Assembly (NCBI GenBank): GCA_933228895.1
Contig: OW121848.1
Span: 90,663,470-90,727,469, forward strand
DNA from: Platycnemis pennipes
Taxonomy: Eukaryota; Arthropoda; Insecta; Odonata; Platycnemididae
DNA: 64,000 nucleotides
Reading direction: 5' to 3'
Positions within the stretch are counted from its first letter, which is position 1. The number at the start of each line of letters is the position of its first letter. The position numbers were made by a program, and so were the translations under genes. This document shows, piece after piece, positions 23,661-36,680 of this stretch. Under the pieces are notes generated by a model, which did no database searches, was not told the DNA's origin, and saw nothing but the letters and a program-made list of their open reading frames with translations.

Positions 23661-26220
23661 AGTGAGAGGATGAGATTTTTCTACTCACATCCCAACTTCC
23701 TGTAAACGATGTGTATTAGTCTTGCTTGATGTGTTTTCGGAAAGGCTTGATGCATAATAGTAAACCGCCTAGGTTAACCGTCAAAGGTTCCATATGTCAT
23801 ACTCATTCTATCATCCGTATTAATAAATTCTTTTTGACGAATTTCTAATACAAAATTTACAACGTGAGGATTTAGTGCCAGTCTGTGTTCTCAACCAGCA
23901 ACCGACATCATAAAAGTCCTCCCGTTAGAACCAAAATTGCGTATTCCAACTACTTGCCCCACATTCCTTGCTTCCTCGAGAACAAAAAGGCAAATTTTGC
24001 GACTGCAAGATCCCTTTCGTCATAAAAATAAAATTTTTCAGCCTTCCTATGGTCATAAGAAGAGCTTTCCTATGGGAGATGCATATATATGCAAATTCTA
24101 CCATATTTGTGAGGATTTTTCAAGGCTTACACTTAATAGCTTATTGGCTTTGGATGCCTTTGGAATAATATTTCCCCTGTTTTTCACTAAAGTAGTTCGC
24201 TTTTCAAAAGCTTTTCCTGGTCTCAAACCACGCAGGACTAAAGGGTTTTATATCATAGGAGGTAAGACATACTCAAATCACAGCGCTCAATAAGAAAGCA
24301 AATAGGTAGATATTACAACGGACCAGCCAGGCCATTTTTAATCACCTTAAGCTTTTGAAATTCTGGTTTTAGTATCCTTTACTGCCTCATATAGGACAGT
24401 ATGACCTAACTCACAATACAGACTTTCAAGTCATAAGTATCGTTCAGAGCAAGAGTGGGCTAGCCATATCAAAATTTCACCGAGACGCCAATTTGACTTG
24501 CAGTTGTGTGGTCAATTGCCGTTCGACGATAGTCATTTTTTTTGTGAGATCAAACGTGAGTTTCCATTAATGTTCAATTATGGTAACCTTGCTTGTAGCC
24601 AATACTGATTCAATTGCTAAATCCGGGTAGTTTAAAGCTTTTTTATTCACGTGTCCAAAGCGTTTGTTGAGTGAATAACTGACAAAATGAGCAAAACATT
24701 TTCAAAGCAACATGCAATCGTCAAATTTAGAACATTATATTGGGAAATGACATAATGGGTTCTGTGCGCCAAAGCCCTTATCTAGCGAGGCATATTGCCG
24801 TCGTTTGTTTTGGAAATTCGATAAAGTAATCACTTTATAAATCTATGCATATTTATTGGTTCACAGTCATAACGTGTTACAGTTTTAAATTTCATACACC
24901 TCTTGAAGATGCAGATATTTAAGTATAGAAGGAGGTACAGGATGAAAAGGAGCCTACGCGGATGTTATCAAGCAACTTTTGAATATCTTGAAAAGTTTTG
25001 TGAATCATCAAGAACTCAGAGTACTCATAGATAAAAGCCTTGTATCTTTCTTAACTTTTTCTTAGTGAAAAGAAATATCTAGAAGCGATGCGCTCAAATG
25101 AAATATCCTGCACTTTGTGCCGAATACCAAAATGCTAACAACAGCCTAGCTCTTATCTTCATGTGTTCACTATTCACTCGACAAACTCAAGAAAGGATTA
25201 CCTGAAATTTTCAAAGAATTCACAAAGTCTAGTCTTCAAACGTGTAAGTCTGTTGTATACCCCGATTAACAGTTTCAAGATCGGGAGGGAAATTTTAATA
25301 TTTTTTTTATAACTCTTAAGCAAAAAATTGAGTGAGTATCCACCACTTGAAAAGTAATGACATTGTTTTAAAATAGTGTCTTGAATATTTCTGGATCATG
25401 ACATTGTTACTGAAATACAGTGTAAACGTGAAGCTTAATAATCAATTATAAGCAATTAAAACTTAAACTATTACAATTTAAACTATTTTGCCTAGCACCA
25501 AATAGTACGAGTGTCAGTCAATCCGTCATAAATATTTTTCAAAGGAAGATTTATACACATATGTTGAGGCAATTGCTTGTCAATTTCATACAAATTATCT
25601 ATATACTTATCGCATCTTCCGGAAGCTATTGACTAGGTTTTTAAAGAGAACCAATGTGTACACCGGCCAAATATTCTTTAAGGCTTACTTGATATTTAAT
25701 AAATAAAACGCACTCAAGAAGCATATTGAGCAGAACTCAACATGGCTGTTTATTCATAAATACCGCTGATTACAAAAAAAACAACTTTCTTTTTTCGTCA
25801 TCTTTTGAAGAATGTGTATAGTTATATATTCAGTATTTCATAATATAAATTATGATTTGCATGTTTAAATATTTTTTGCTGTTAATACATAGCAATTACT
25901 CCCTGAGTTTTCAGTATTTCCTTCTTACTTTGCAGGCACGGCATAGTATTATTGTAGGCTGTCCGCATTGTAAACTCTCCTTTGAAACTTACTACCTTTC
26001 CGCGTAAATCCAGGTATTTAGTTCGTCATCCAATGTGCTCGGGCGGAGCATTTTCCAAACCCAGCACGGATAGAAATTTCCTAAAGAGCTCGGGGTATCT
26101 CCCTCGCGTGAATATATTTGTCAACTTCTCGCAGCAGAGTATCCATATATATTCCGGCCGGAAGAAGAGAAAATATTGTCTTTTCCGTAGGAATCAAATA
26201 TATTTTCGGACTTAAAACTC
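23661..26220. other. Long AT-rich non-coding stretch
   Basis: No gene or repeat family recognised. A 118-codon frame at 23937-24293 has mixed composition but no known motif. Base use is strongly AT-rich from about 24300 to 25900. Confidence 0.5.
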
Positions 26221-26590
26221 TGGAAGCTCCTAAAACCCGGCCCAGCTCCACCCACCCCTTCCCGTTCGTTTCCCCACCATCACGATCCCCCTCCTTCTCC
26301 CGCCCGACCCGCTCTCCTTCCTTACCCTCTCCGGGAAATATGCCTCCGCGATACTGCCTCATCTTTCATCTTCCAATTACCCCATAGATCTTTTCCGTCC
26401 CCCCTATCATTCACGAATGTCTTCATACTCGCCGATTTATCTTGCGTATTTCTATATTCTCTCCGCTTTTTCAGCCAGCATCTTCCCCCATTTCCTTCCA
26501 CCTAGGGCTTTATCTTCGCGATGTCGCCCGAGGTATGAGTAACCTTTATTACTTTTCCTTTCCTCCCGCCCCCCCTTCGAAGCGGTGCAA
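26221..26590. other. Polypyrimidine island
   Basis: C/T-rich on the + strand, strongest at 26240-26340. Frames of 60-93 codons on both strands are composition-driven. Confidence 0.6.
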
Positions 26591-27800
26591 ATATTTGGTG
26601 AACCATTTTTTTCCTGAGCGAACCGTTTAACTTGCGTCTTGCGAGGAGATCAGCATGAGTAATGGGAGCCCGATTTACTGTCATTGAGCCTATGGAATGT
26701 TTCCGTTCTTGCTAGTTATGCTCTCCTATAAGTAGTGAAGTTAATGGTCCCACACTCACATCACGACGTGCTCTAATTTGAGCGTCGTTTCGACCGGTGT
26801 AAAAATGTTAACAAGGCTAAAATATTTGAGTGCCGAATTTTAAAAGCCACTGATTCTATTCAACTATTCATCTTCGATAGCAGCGTTAGTTTACAATAAA
26901 ATGCATCACCACACTGCATGTAGTTCATTATTTGAAGATAGGAGCTTTTAAGATTTTTTAACTCACTTTACTTTTAAGTAAAGATGTTTCTAAAGAAATT
27001 TAAAAAAGAACGTATCATCTCTTTTGAAATTTTTCATTTTTGGTCATCAAAAATAATGCTAAGTTCAATTTTCACTTTGTAATATGTAAAAACCCAGGAA
27101 TCATTATAATATCGAAAGTGATGTAGACGCTGATATGTTTTATCCATGACTGGTGTTTCACTAAGAAGTATAGTGTAAAACTGTTTCCTTAGTGTTTTTG
27201 CCTTTGAAATTCAAGGATGATATGACGAAAGGATGCAAATGCCTTTACCAAGTAAACATTTTCGTAATGGCACGGCGCTTGGAAACCGATGAGAAGGTGA
27301 CAGAAAAGGGAAAAAATAAAATATGGGGTGAAAAGTTGAGGAAAGTGCAGGATTTTACCGCACATGTTTACGAAGAGGGCAATTATTCAGAGTGAAACGA
27401 CATTCATTATATACACTGAACATTGTGTTTTGCCTCTAGATTTTACATAGAGAAAAGCTAACCGTTCACTGTAATGAGTATTAGGCAGTAGTATTCGACG
27501 GAATGATTTAATAAATTTTGCGTTTTACGGCATAAACGGAGCAATCTAAAACCTTTGAATAACTAGATTTTCAGATTTTAGAAAGTACTATTGGTAATTT
27601 TCTATTGTGGAGCCCTCTCTCTCCGTAAGCTGAAGATTTTTTGTACGCCGATGGAGTTCTTTTTCATTTCCTCCATAGTCATAAAGACCCCGAGAAAAGC
27701 TGCTTTACTGGCGAGAATTGGTCGAAAGATCCCTTCACCTGTGGAAGTGAAGAAAGTCTTTTCGAATCGAACCCATAAAAAAGGCTAATATTTAAAACCA
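26591..27800. other. AT-rich non-coding DNA
   Basis: Nothing recognised; 65-67-codon frames at 27192-27395 and 27591-27788 are unremarkable. Confidence 0.5.
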
Positions 27801-28160
27801 TCTACCAAATTGAAATTGTTCATTTTCACCTCTCTCCACCCACTTGTTCTCATCCGCGGCCATAAAAACTCGATGGACTGAAATGAAAATCTTTGGCTTT
27901 TCCACATTTGCCTATTCCTTTTAGCTTCCCCCTCCACCAGTTCCTTGTCCGCGCTGCTATCACCACCTTGCACTTCTCTCTCCCTGGATGTCTCTCTCTT
28001 TAAAAATCAATCCTCTTTCTATCCCCACCCTTTACTTCCCTTCTCCACTTCCATCCACCAGCCTCAGTAGGTACCGTCCATCTTGCTTTACTCCCCTCGC
28101 TTTTTCCACAGCCAACTCCATCCTCCTCCGTCTTTCTCGTTTTCTCCCAGTTCGGATGGA
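27801..28160. other. Polypyrimidine island
   Basis: C/T-rich on the + strand, strongest at about 27900-28150. No gene. Confidence 0.55.
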
Positions 28161-28860
28161 GCAAGTCATAATCTTCTTAATTATTTTAAATGGATCAACT
28201 TACGGCAAGTAGAATTTTATTTTCAACTTCCACGTCTATAACGTGAGGCTGCGCGAGATAATTTTTCTCTCTTTGCTTTGCGCGTGAGCTTGTCTTTCTT
28301 TTACTTGGCGGCCCGGGGAAAAAAGTCAATGAGTCGCACTGTAACCCGATTTACGGATATTTTTTAAAACTCTGGATTTTTCTCTAATATATTGCTTAAA
28401 ATAATTTTCATGTAATTAAAAGAGGTACCTCCTCAGTTCCGGAGAGTTTCTGTTTCATGACCCTAGAGAATTACTAGTGAACTTTTTTCACACACCAGAG
28501 ACAGGTCTTAGTTCCACTTATTTTCCCCATAAATAGTATTTCATGCATGGACCTACCAAGTGTCTTTATTCTATTTTTTCAGAGCACTAAGGTTTATTCA
28601 CGAAGGTCAAATTAACTTTAGGATTCATTTCATAAATTTAAGTAATGAGAGTCTCAAAAATACCTCGTCAAACATTGGAACTTGGTATTACTTAATATCC
28701 TCTGCGCTTTGTACTTCCAGAGCAATCTCTATATGCGTTTAACTTGCCATATTCTGAAAAATCTGATGCGCTCATAAGTTTTCACCTTCACCAGGAAAGG
28801 ATAGTCAAGCGCTCCACTCTTTGATCTTTTTCTCGTAAACGGAATCGTGACTTACGAAGC
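28161..28860. other. AT-rich non-coding DNA
   Basis: Nothing recognised. Confidence 0.45.
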
Positions 28861-29215
28861 GGCCGGAGATGGAGTGACAGTGACGGCCTCGGCCTTAGAA
28901 CGGATCTCCCATTTTCTCTCACCCGCCTCCGTCGCTCGTCACTTCTCACTCTCAAAGACCCACTTACCATCCTTCCGTCACACACTCATATCCTTGGCCG
29001 CATCTCATAGGCTTTCGTCATTTGTCATGACTACCCAACCCCCTTTCCCATCCACTTTCGTCGCCCCTTCATCGTCTCGCGGCCAACCAGCGCGGAGACG
29101 CTCCCTCTAAGTCCTCCCTTCTTCCAGACCTCCGGGGCCCTCCCAGAAACCCATTCGCTCTCCAGCATCATCTCGTCACCCACTCTCATTCGTTTTCCAG
29201 TCACCTTGTGCGGCA
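28861..29215. other. C/T- and CpG-rich island
   Basis: C/T bias on the + strand (about 28900-29180) with CpGs. An 87-codon + frame and 65-codon - frames overlap. No motif seen. Confidence 0.6.
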
Positions 29216-29575
29216 CGTGGCAGTTCAAACACAGTTATGTTGAATGCAACAGTGTGTATTAAGTAAAACTTCTAAAAGCTCTAAATCTAAAGATTTTCAC
29301 AATGCCATATACATGTAACTGTGTCCGGCGAGACGTAGCTGAATGATATTATGATAAACAACAAGATATAGCAATTATTTTACAGGTCTTAATTAAGCCA
29401 TTATCACCTGATGATGGCTAAACCGCTGAAACGCGTTGCACCACAAATTAAAACTTGTGGAATAAATGCTATTTCTTGTTCTTTATCATGTCATATACAA
29501 CTAAGGCCGATCAATGGGAAAGCTATATTTTTAAGTTACCCAATGAGAAATTACTTTCTTAACTTTTTAATATTT
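29216..29575. other. AT-rich spacer
   Basis: No feature recognised. Confidence 0.45.
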
Positions 29576-29660
29576 TTATCTATGTATCTATATCTACGAC
29601 ATTCCCTGCAAGCCACCTCGAGGGTGTGTGGCAGGGGAATGAATGAAATGTGGAATGGTA
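29576..29660 (-). mobile_element. CR1/Jockey-like 3' tail fragment, copy 2
   Basis: Only the 3' terminus is clear. On the - strand it reads CCCCTGCCACACACC, a variable loop and GGTGGCTTGCAGGG, then a tail with GTAGATATAGATACATA. This is the same hairpin-plus-tail arrangement as in the copies at 17.06, 31.51 and 47.82 kb. No coding part of the element is visible beside it. Confidence 0.75.
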
Positions 29661-30370
29661 ATCTTGGCCGTAATTTTGAATGGGGAGTGGTAATCTTGAC
29701 GAATTTTTCTAGTATTGAAAATAGCTATCGGGAAAATCCGAAAGAGACTTGAAAGATTTAAAGAATATTTTACATAACTGGCGAGATTTTTAATGCAGAG
29801 AACCCCTGAACCCGATTTCACTCCATGAGTCAAACTTATCCTTTATGACTGAGGAAATTGTTTTTGGCCTGATCTAGTGAAACGTATCCACTACAGGTAA
29901 AATGATGACTCTTTTGTGAGTTCCTCTGATAGTTCATTGACAAGCCCCAGTTTTTCATCCATCTTCTCTTGTATAGTTTAAAAAATATGTTCTGCTTTTA
30001 TCGTATGAATGTAATCATTCCTTTGTCGATTCAATACACAAACACCCTGTCTTTAATGTTCTTTCGCCTCCCTTCTGGTCTTTTTATCGCCACGAGTGGT
30101 GCCATAGCAGAGTAAACAATCGCTTTTGACTGAACAACTAAATAACTCGAGCCTTTTCCTGATTGGGGAGCCTAACTATATGACTTGAAAGATTGAGCTA
30201 AACCATGCCACTACGGCGAATTATGACCACTTTATTCCAAAGCACATTTCGATGAGAACTATGAGTTTCTTTAGCTAACACAATCAGTATGGAGAGACTT
30301 TAGGTCCAGGGCATCGAGCCAGTGCCTCAAATATAGTGGAGACAACCGCGCAGTTTTCGCAGGAGTCGAA
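29661..30370. other. Non-coding DNA
   Basis: No feature recognised. The first part could be further untranslated sequence of the adjacent tail fragment but shows no coding match. Confidence 0.4.
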
Positions 30371-30700
30371 TGAGTCGCCGAGATCCACGCGCATCATTTC
30401 TCGCCCTCCCCATCTTCCACACCAACCACCTCTTTCCTCTCCCTTCCCTCGGCAGTCTCCCCCCGGGCCCTTTCATGAGGAAGTTGTTGCTGTGTTGACC
30501 GAATGCGGACGCAATGCAAACGGTTCCGCAGCGAGCCGGTCCGTCCTAGAATCGCTTTCGCCTATTTGTTTGCATGCCGCGGATATTTGTGTAGCCACCG
30601 GGCAATCTCTGTCTACGGCGTAGTATGCCTTTTTTTCCATGTGTGAGCAGGTGTTCCTCCGTCTCCCCGGCCGCAATCTTAAGTGGCACTAGAGTGAGGG
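30371..30700. other. GC-rich, partly C/T-rich island
   Basis: C/T-rich at 30390-30475, then balanced GC-rich DNA with several CpGs to about 30690. A 95-codon + frame (30336-30623) shows no motif. Confidence 0.5.
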
Positions 30701-31484
30701 GGGTTGAATGGGCAGATTAGGCTGGCTGGACCACTCTGGAACAGCCTCGTCTACTCATCCTCTCTCATATCTTCCATCTCCCAATTTGAAATAACGCAGT
30801 CTCATTTGCGTTGGCTCTTAGCACCGTGGGCTCACTCTCGGGTCTTTGTAGAAATTATCCACTCCCTGCATTGCCATGCGTCGGATTGGCGTGTTCTACG
30901 TTTTAAGTACTGAGTGATGTTATCAATGCGTAACTCACTTCAGTATGCATTCTTTCCCTCTTATGTAAACGCTCCTTTAACGGAAAGAATATTTTTTACC
31001 TATGACATCATGCATAAAGAAAGCATTGGAGTGCTGACAAGTTAGTATTTTTGGTTTTTTTACTGAAAAATTAACGCCCACGTGCTACCACTTAATCATT
31101 TATTCCAATATCCTGAATTTTTACTTCTTCCTTTCAATTTTGCTAATTCCTTTTACCCTCAATTCAAGCAGTTTCGATAGTAAGCATTTTATTCATTTTT
31201 TCTCTCTCTTATCTTTTATTTTCTATAAGTTACCAGGTTTCAATTTCTTAATCCATTTCCATTCGTTTTCCTTCTTCATCGCTGCTATCAATATTTGTGC
31301 ATACACAATCTCCATCATTCAACTCTCTCCATTATCCAGTAAGATTTTTCTTCATCCCTCTTTATTCTCACATTTCTAAGCATATTTTTTCGTCTTCTAG
31401 GAATCCCCTTTTTGCATTTCATCAGCAGTGTCTATTTGTCCTCCAAGTTACACTTAGAACCCCAGTATTTATCTCGGTGCATTC
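30701..31484. other. AT-rich, T-rich non-coding DNA
   Basis: T-rich on the + strand at 31120-31480, with Phe/Ser-rich frames that fit composition. No gene. Confidence 0.5.
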
Positions 31485-33260
31485 CAATTCATCTACATCC
31501 ACGTAATACCCTGCGAGCCACCACAAAGGTGTGTGGAAGTTGGTGAAGACCACCACCAAACATGTACTACTTACATGCAAATAAGAGCTATAATTCTACT
31601 ACTTCATAGAGAAATGTTAGATATAACAGTCACGTGCAACTAGGTGGATAGTAAATACGCATTAATGCATGGATTAATGGTTAGAAAAACATTTTTCTAG
31701 ATATATTTATCGATATTTCCCCACAAATATGTGTTAGTAATACTTAAGCATGCATCATGCACTACAGACTACTCGAACAATTTTTGACCCACCTAACCAT
31801 TTGCTATTCTGCCTATTGTGCTCTCTTATGGTAAGCGGGAAAAATGACATTTTAAATCTACGGTACGACAGTCTATCTCTCTAATCCTGTTTATCTGATC
31901 ATAATACGCAGGGGCTCTTGATATATGTAACGCCATCTGTGCACAAATTGGCTTCGAATTTACTTAAATGGTTTAGCCTAATTTTTAACATCCGTTCTGA
32001 TAGTAATTCCCACCCTAGTACTTCTATTAATCTCTTAAGACTAATGCAATTATCATAACGGCCTTTGACAAATCTAACTGATCTCCTTTGCGCACGCTCT
32101 AATTCATTTATCCTACCTTCCTCGTCCACCAGCGGCGTATTCTAAATGAGGTCTGATAAGTGTAAAATAGATTTTTTCTCGTACTCTCTTATCGCATTTG
32201 CCTAGAACCCTTTTTACGGATCCTAATCTACGGTTTGCTACACTAGTTATTTCATTTATGTGTTTTTCCAATGACGTGTCTTCAGTGATAATATTTAATA
32301 GATTCTACTTTAGATTTTTTTTGTTGTAATAATTATTCCGTGGAAAGCTATTCTTTACAAAAGTTCATTATCTCGAATTTCTTCAAATTTAGTTCTAACT
32401 GTTTAATAGTCAGTCTTTAGCTTTGCTAAGGACTGAATATTATCTTCATTCCTAATTTCCTTATAGATACGCTACTGTATTATCGGTTAAAAAAAGCAAG
32501 GTTGCTATTTTTAACTACCGTATTCAAGTCATTTTCGTAAAGAAGAAATAAATATGGGCCTATCATGCTTCCCTGGGGAACACCCGAGGTAAATTTTACT
32601 TCGCCCGAGGTAACACTATCTAATACCAGCATTAGTCATTTTCAGGATCAGGTCTGTGTGGCGCTTTGTCGACCATGCTCTCGCGTCATTTCCAGGTCGC
32701 ATCTTCAGGGTGAATTAAAATTAATAATCCTCTTCCTAGTATTTATTGTGGAGGGGGTCCCCCCTCCTCCGTCTCATGCCGTGTATGTCCGGTTACGTCA
32801 ATCACTTGGGGAGAATTACTGTTGACCACTTGTAAACGTTTTCATGTAAGAAGTTACCTATCCAGGCTACTGTGTTGCTGTATGTTCCGAGCGATGATAA
32901 TTTCGCAAGTCATTAAACTGGGGCACCTTATCAATAGCTTTTCTGAAGTCGAGAAACGCTGCGTCTATCTGAACGTTACCTTCTCCCGAAACTAAAATAT
33001 CATGAACGAATAGACCTATTTGAGTTTCGCAAGACCGACCCTTTCTGAACCCTTGCTGATTTGTTATCAATAAATTCTGGCTAACGAGGTGTCCCATTGT
33101 TGATGTAACAAGTAGATATATGCTCCATAATTTTACATTTTAGTGACGTTAGTGACATTGGTCTATAATTACATGGCTGTTCTCTATCACCACTTTTAAA
33201 ATATCAGCAGTGTCATTTTGATAATTTCCAAACGTTGTCCAATTATTGCTAACATAACAA
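31485..33260 (-). mobile_element. CR1/Jockey-like retrotransposon, longest copy (copy 3)
   Basis: On the - strand, from high to low coordinates: GDREQPCNYRPMSLTSL, then EHI and QQGFRKGRSCETQ, then motif A in a frame with FLDFRKAIDKVP (33097-32867). Next come VIDVT, an interruption, and SGVPQGS...GPYLFLLYENDL near 32590-32530. The C-terminal domain (LERAQRRSVRFVKG, LGWELLSERMLKIRL; 32129-31899) and a frameshifted stretch with INRIREIDCRT follow. The 3' hairpin is at 31510-31540, with a GTGGATGTAGATG tail. The order matches a CR1/Jockey-type second ORF. Motif A has lost the usual Asp after KAF (KAID), and stops and frameshifts abound. It is 5'-truncated or lost beyond about 33260. Confidence 0.85.
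32600..32792. repeat. Unidentified repeat inserted inside the CR1-like copy
   Basis: The element's coding sequence stops at VIDVT (32792-32805 side) and resumes at SGVPQGS (about 32590), although these are adjacent in intact relatives. The roughly 190 bases between them are foreign. Within them, 32631-32727 matches 33617-33712 closely (about 90% over the best 74 bases by hand count). The borders show GTAAC on one side and GTTAC on the other, perhaps an imperfect target duplication. The string TTACCTCGGG (- strand) also occurs twice at the lower border. An 8-bp palindrome (GGAGGGGG...CCCCCTCC) lies at 32750-32767. Confidence 0.7.
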
Positions 33261-33399
33261 ATAGTATAGTTATAACAAGCTGTTTCTAATTATACTGTCA
33301 TTTCCTGCCTCCATAAATAATTTATCATCAAAAGGTGCGCTCGCTGAAATTTTTCTCTCACGTTCCTTCCTAATGCGATTTCTTTCTTCGGTGAGAATC

Positions 33400-33920
33400 A
33401 TCAAGACCACTTCTCCTTCCTCCTAATTTATTTTTTAATACACCTCCCCTCCCTCATCCACTTGTCGCTCTGTCTCCTTCCGAAATGCAGTCCTTACCTA
33501 GCGTCCTCTCACGGACTTTCCCTAACTTTGGTCTTCCCTCTTCTTCAACCTTCGCGCGTCTTCACGTCTTCCCTCCGACTCCATTCCCACTCAAAGATTT
33601 CCCCATTTCGTGCCGCATTAGTCATTTCGAGAGCAGCTCCGTGTGGCGCTTTGTCGATAACGCTTTCGCGCCCTTTCCAGGTCGCATCTTCAGGGTGAAT
33701 TAAAATTAATAAGCATTCCTTGTTTCACTCTCTCCCTAGGACTTCGCGCCCGCTCTCCGTGTCTTCCATCCGCATCCGAAAGCACTCTTCTCTCTTCCTC
33801 ATTATCTAAAGACTCCTCTCTACCTAATCTTTCCATCCCTTACCTCCTTTGTCTCTTCCCACCTGCGCTTATCCTATTTTTTTCATCGGCCGTCACTCAT
33901 TCGTTCAATCACTGATATAT
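33400..33920. other. Polypyrimidine island
   Basis: C/T-rich on the + strand at 33410-33600 and 33720-33880, interrupted by the repeat at 33617. Two 72-78-codon frames are composition effects. Confidence 0.6.
33617..33712. repeat. Second copy of the unidentified repeat
   Basis: Starts ATTAGTCATT and continues with GTGTGGCGCTTTGTCGA, then CCAGGTCGCATCTTCAGGG and TGAATTAAAATTAATAA, each also in the copy at 32631 in the same direction. It sits in a C/T-rich island outside the CR1-like element, so the repeat is mobile or dispersed in its own right. No tRNA-like head or protein was recognised. Confidence 0.75.
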
Positions 33921-36680
33921 GTGTATTAATTACTATTTCAGGTGAGAAAAAAAGTTGATATGAGCAGTATTATTCTTTTAATTGCTGTCTGACATTCACA
34001 AATATCAGGTCCTTATGAATGGCCAAAATGGCAAAGAAAAGCCTCGTATTAAGTTAGTGGTGATGTATTTAAAAAAAGAAGCATTGTGTAAACAATGAAT
34101 ATACTAGCTGATAGAATAACTTAGTGGGGAATTGCATTAAACATATCACAGGACTGATGAGCTATGATTATGACGGGGTCATTTCCATGCAAAATTGTAG
34201 CAAGGAAGGGAAAAGTTTAGATTTTTAGATAAAATGTACGAAAATATGGAGTATGGCATTGTGAGGAAAGAAATTTTTGAATTGAATCAGTCACTCGATA
34301 ATGTAGAGTCGGAAAATCGCAGAAATGCCCAAACGATCACCGTAGCTTGGTGGAAGTTTTCCGTAATCATTTCTGAAATATTAAACGTAGTAATCATTCA
34401 CATGTTAATTTGGCAGTGCGGCAGAGTTTCACCAAAATGCGGCATTATTATGTGCAAGGAGTAGGTGTTTGAGTAACAACATACGGGCAATGCCTTAACG
34501 GGATTGGGGAAGTTAGGCAGTGTTGGATGAAACCTCGATGTTTACAACACCAAGTCAACTGACCAATCTGCCACTTAAAGACTGTTAGAAATGGTGTAGG
34601 CATTCTAGTGGTGTGAGAGCATTAGAGGGAAGGATGCTAAGGGTAATTTAGGGGAATGATGATCGAGGAGAGAAAGGACAAAGGGGTTCTGGATCACCTG
34701 GTCATTAAAAATATTAAATTAATTTTTTATAAAAAGGTACATGTTCTTCAACAGAATGAGCACCAATTTCCAGAGCTCAAAGCGTCCATTCTCAATCATT
34801 TACATGCCTCCACGTAATAGTTCAGGGATGATGTTGTCCGTGTATTTTTTTCAAAATTGCTTGACAAAATTTTAATTTATATCTTTTGGCCTAAAGGACC
34901 TTTCCTGTTCCTTCTCCCTTACTTCCAGCTGCCTGCCAGAAGCATACTGCATGATTACCTGATGTTCTCCACACCATCTTGCACACATTAGATTTCGAGA
35001 GCATATCCCTCCTACCTCTGCTGTTATTAATTAATGGATATATATTTGTGGTGAAGTAGCATGTTGCGTTGAGATGAGAGGATAAGAGGTTGGCCAGTTC
35101 GTATGCTAGTACTTTCACAAGAGAGCCTGCGCCATTTTAGTGAATTTATGTTTTCTCAAGTCGCTAGCCAACTCAATATAATTCTGAAACTAATACTTAA
35201 GTTTGGTGAAGTATCTTAAAAATATTTTTGAGTTTTTTAGTCAGCTGGTGTGAAGGGTCAGTAACAGAAGAAGTTGGTGGCGTGATAGAAACAGTTTCCT
35301 CATGGAATTCGAGTAAACTTTGTAAAACAGGAGCACTGGTTTTCTTTCTGTTTGTGCATTTTTCACAGTAAGGAAAGAGGGTGTATCTGGTAATGGTTGT
35401 TGTATGTGTAGAAAGGAGGATATTGGATCTTTTGGGAGGTGCAATATATTTCCACCGGATATGAATTTGTTGCACTTCCTTGAGTAATCATCCCTGTTCA
35501 AAAATTACCATAGTGTTCCTTGTCTCCTACCTTAACACTACCAGATCCTCGGACACGAAGAGCTCATTCCATATATTCAATGCTGTCTTTGTAGAAACCA
35601 GGATTCCAAACTGGTAGATGGTTCTGTTGTACTTTGGCTTGTTTTGTGTTCTTTGTTCGCGGACGCCATCACCATCTTCGTTTCGAAGCCTTCCAATGCA
35701 AGAATACAATGGATAATTTAAGGCAACTTCTCACCTTTTTGAGGATGCCCATGACTTCCTAGTTGTGGATAAAATTGGGTAAGATGCCTGACCTTAATGA
35801 TGGAGTAAAAGCACTGGGTTACTTGTATTAATGTCCATCAAAACCTCTTACCTATGAAAAAAAGCAATTGTATGACTCTTTTTTTTAATGGGAATTACTT
35901 TTTTTCTGATGAATTGATTAAAAAGTTTTCAATTTCCGTAATACATTTCCTGCAAAGCACAAAAATATGTACGTGCAAATACGGTATTTATTTCATTTTC
36001 AAAACATTCCAGTTGCAAACATTATCATGTCTGTTTTCCCTGAGATAGTATCAACAAATGAGTATCAACAAACAATACCTTTATAGAAATTTTTTTGCTA
36101 CAACCGATAGGGAAGTTGGTGTAATAATATTGACTTAGTATATTTTTTCACCTGTGAGCAAAATGTTTTTCGCGTGAAAAATTGTTTTCATCCAGCTACA
36201 ATCTAAGTTTTTTGGACTCAGTTTTTGAAAAATTATGTACAAATTTATTATACAAATATGTTTTCAGGTTCCACTTTTTAGAAGCTTTTCATCGCAAAAA
36301 GGAAGAAATAACTTTAAATAGTGTTTATCCACGCAAATCGCTTACACCACCGACCAAAATTTCAACGGATTACCTTGATAATGTCGGTGATTCATTCAAA
36401 CCTTGGTCGTTTTGGAAATAAATTATAAGGATTAATGCTATTTAAAGATATTTCCTTTTCTCTGCTCTTAACCCTTTTAGAGTAATTTAGTGGCTGAAAC
36501 TAGATTTATCGAACAAAACTAATAAATAGAGTTATGCGAAGTGTTTAAATTCCTTTCTAGCACATTCCAGCCAAGCTCACGGACTACTTTTGATTTTTGA
36601 ATAGGAGTGAAAAAGTCAAGCTCCTACCTCTTGGTCTTGACACAATTTCAAGAAGTAAAATTTATTTCGCGGGTATATCG
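33921..36680. other. AT-rich non-coding DNA
   Basis: No gene recognised. Three - strand frames at 34891-35118, 35197-35501 and 35527-35709 (60-92 codons) have mixed composition and lie in a row. They might be remnants of one old gene or transposase, but no motif supports this. A 14-base tandem duplication (AGTATCAACAAATG) lies at 36047-36074. Confidence 0.45.

Noticed and set aside
34891..35709. Three successive - strand frames as one broken transposase
   Set aside because: No transposase or other family motif was visible in any of them, so joining them would be guesswork.
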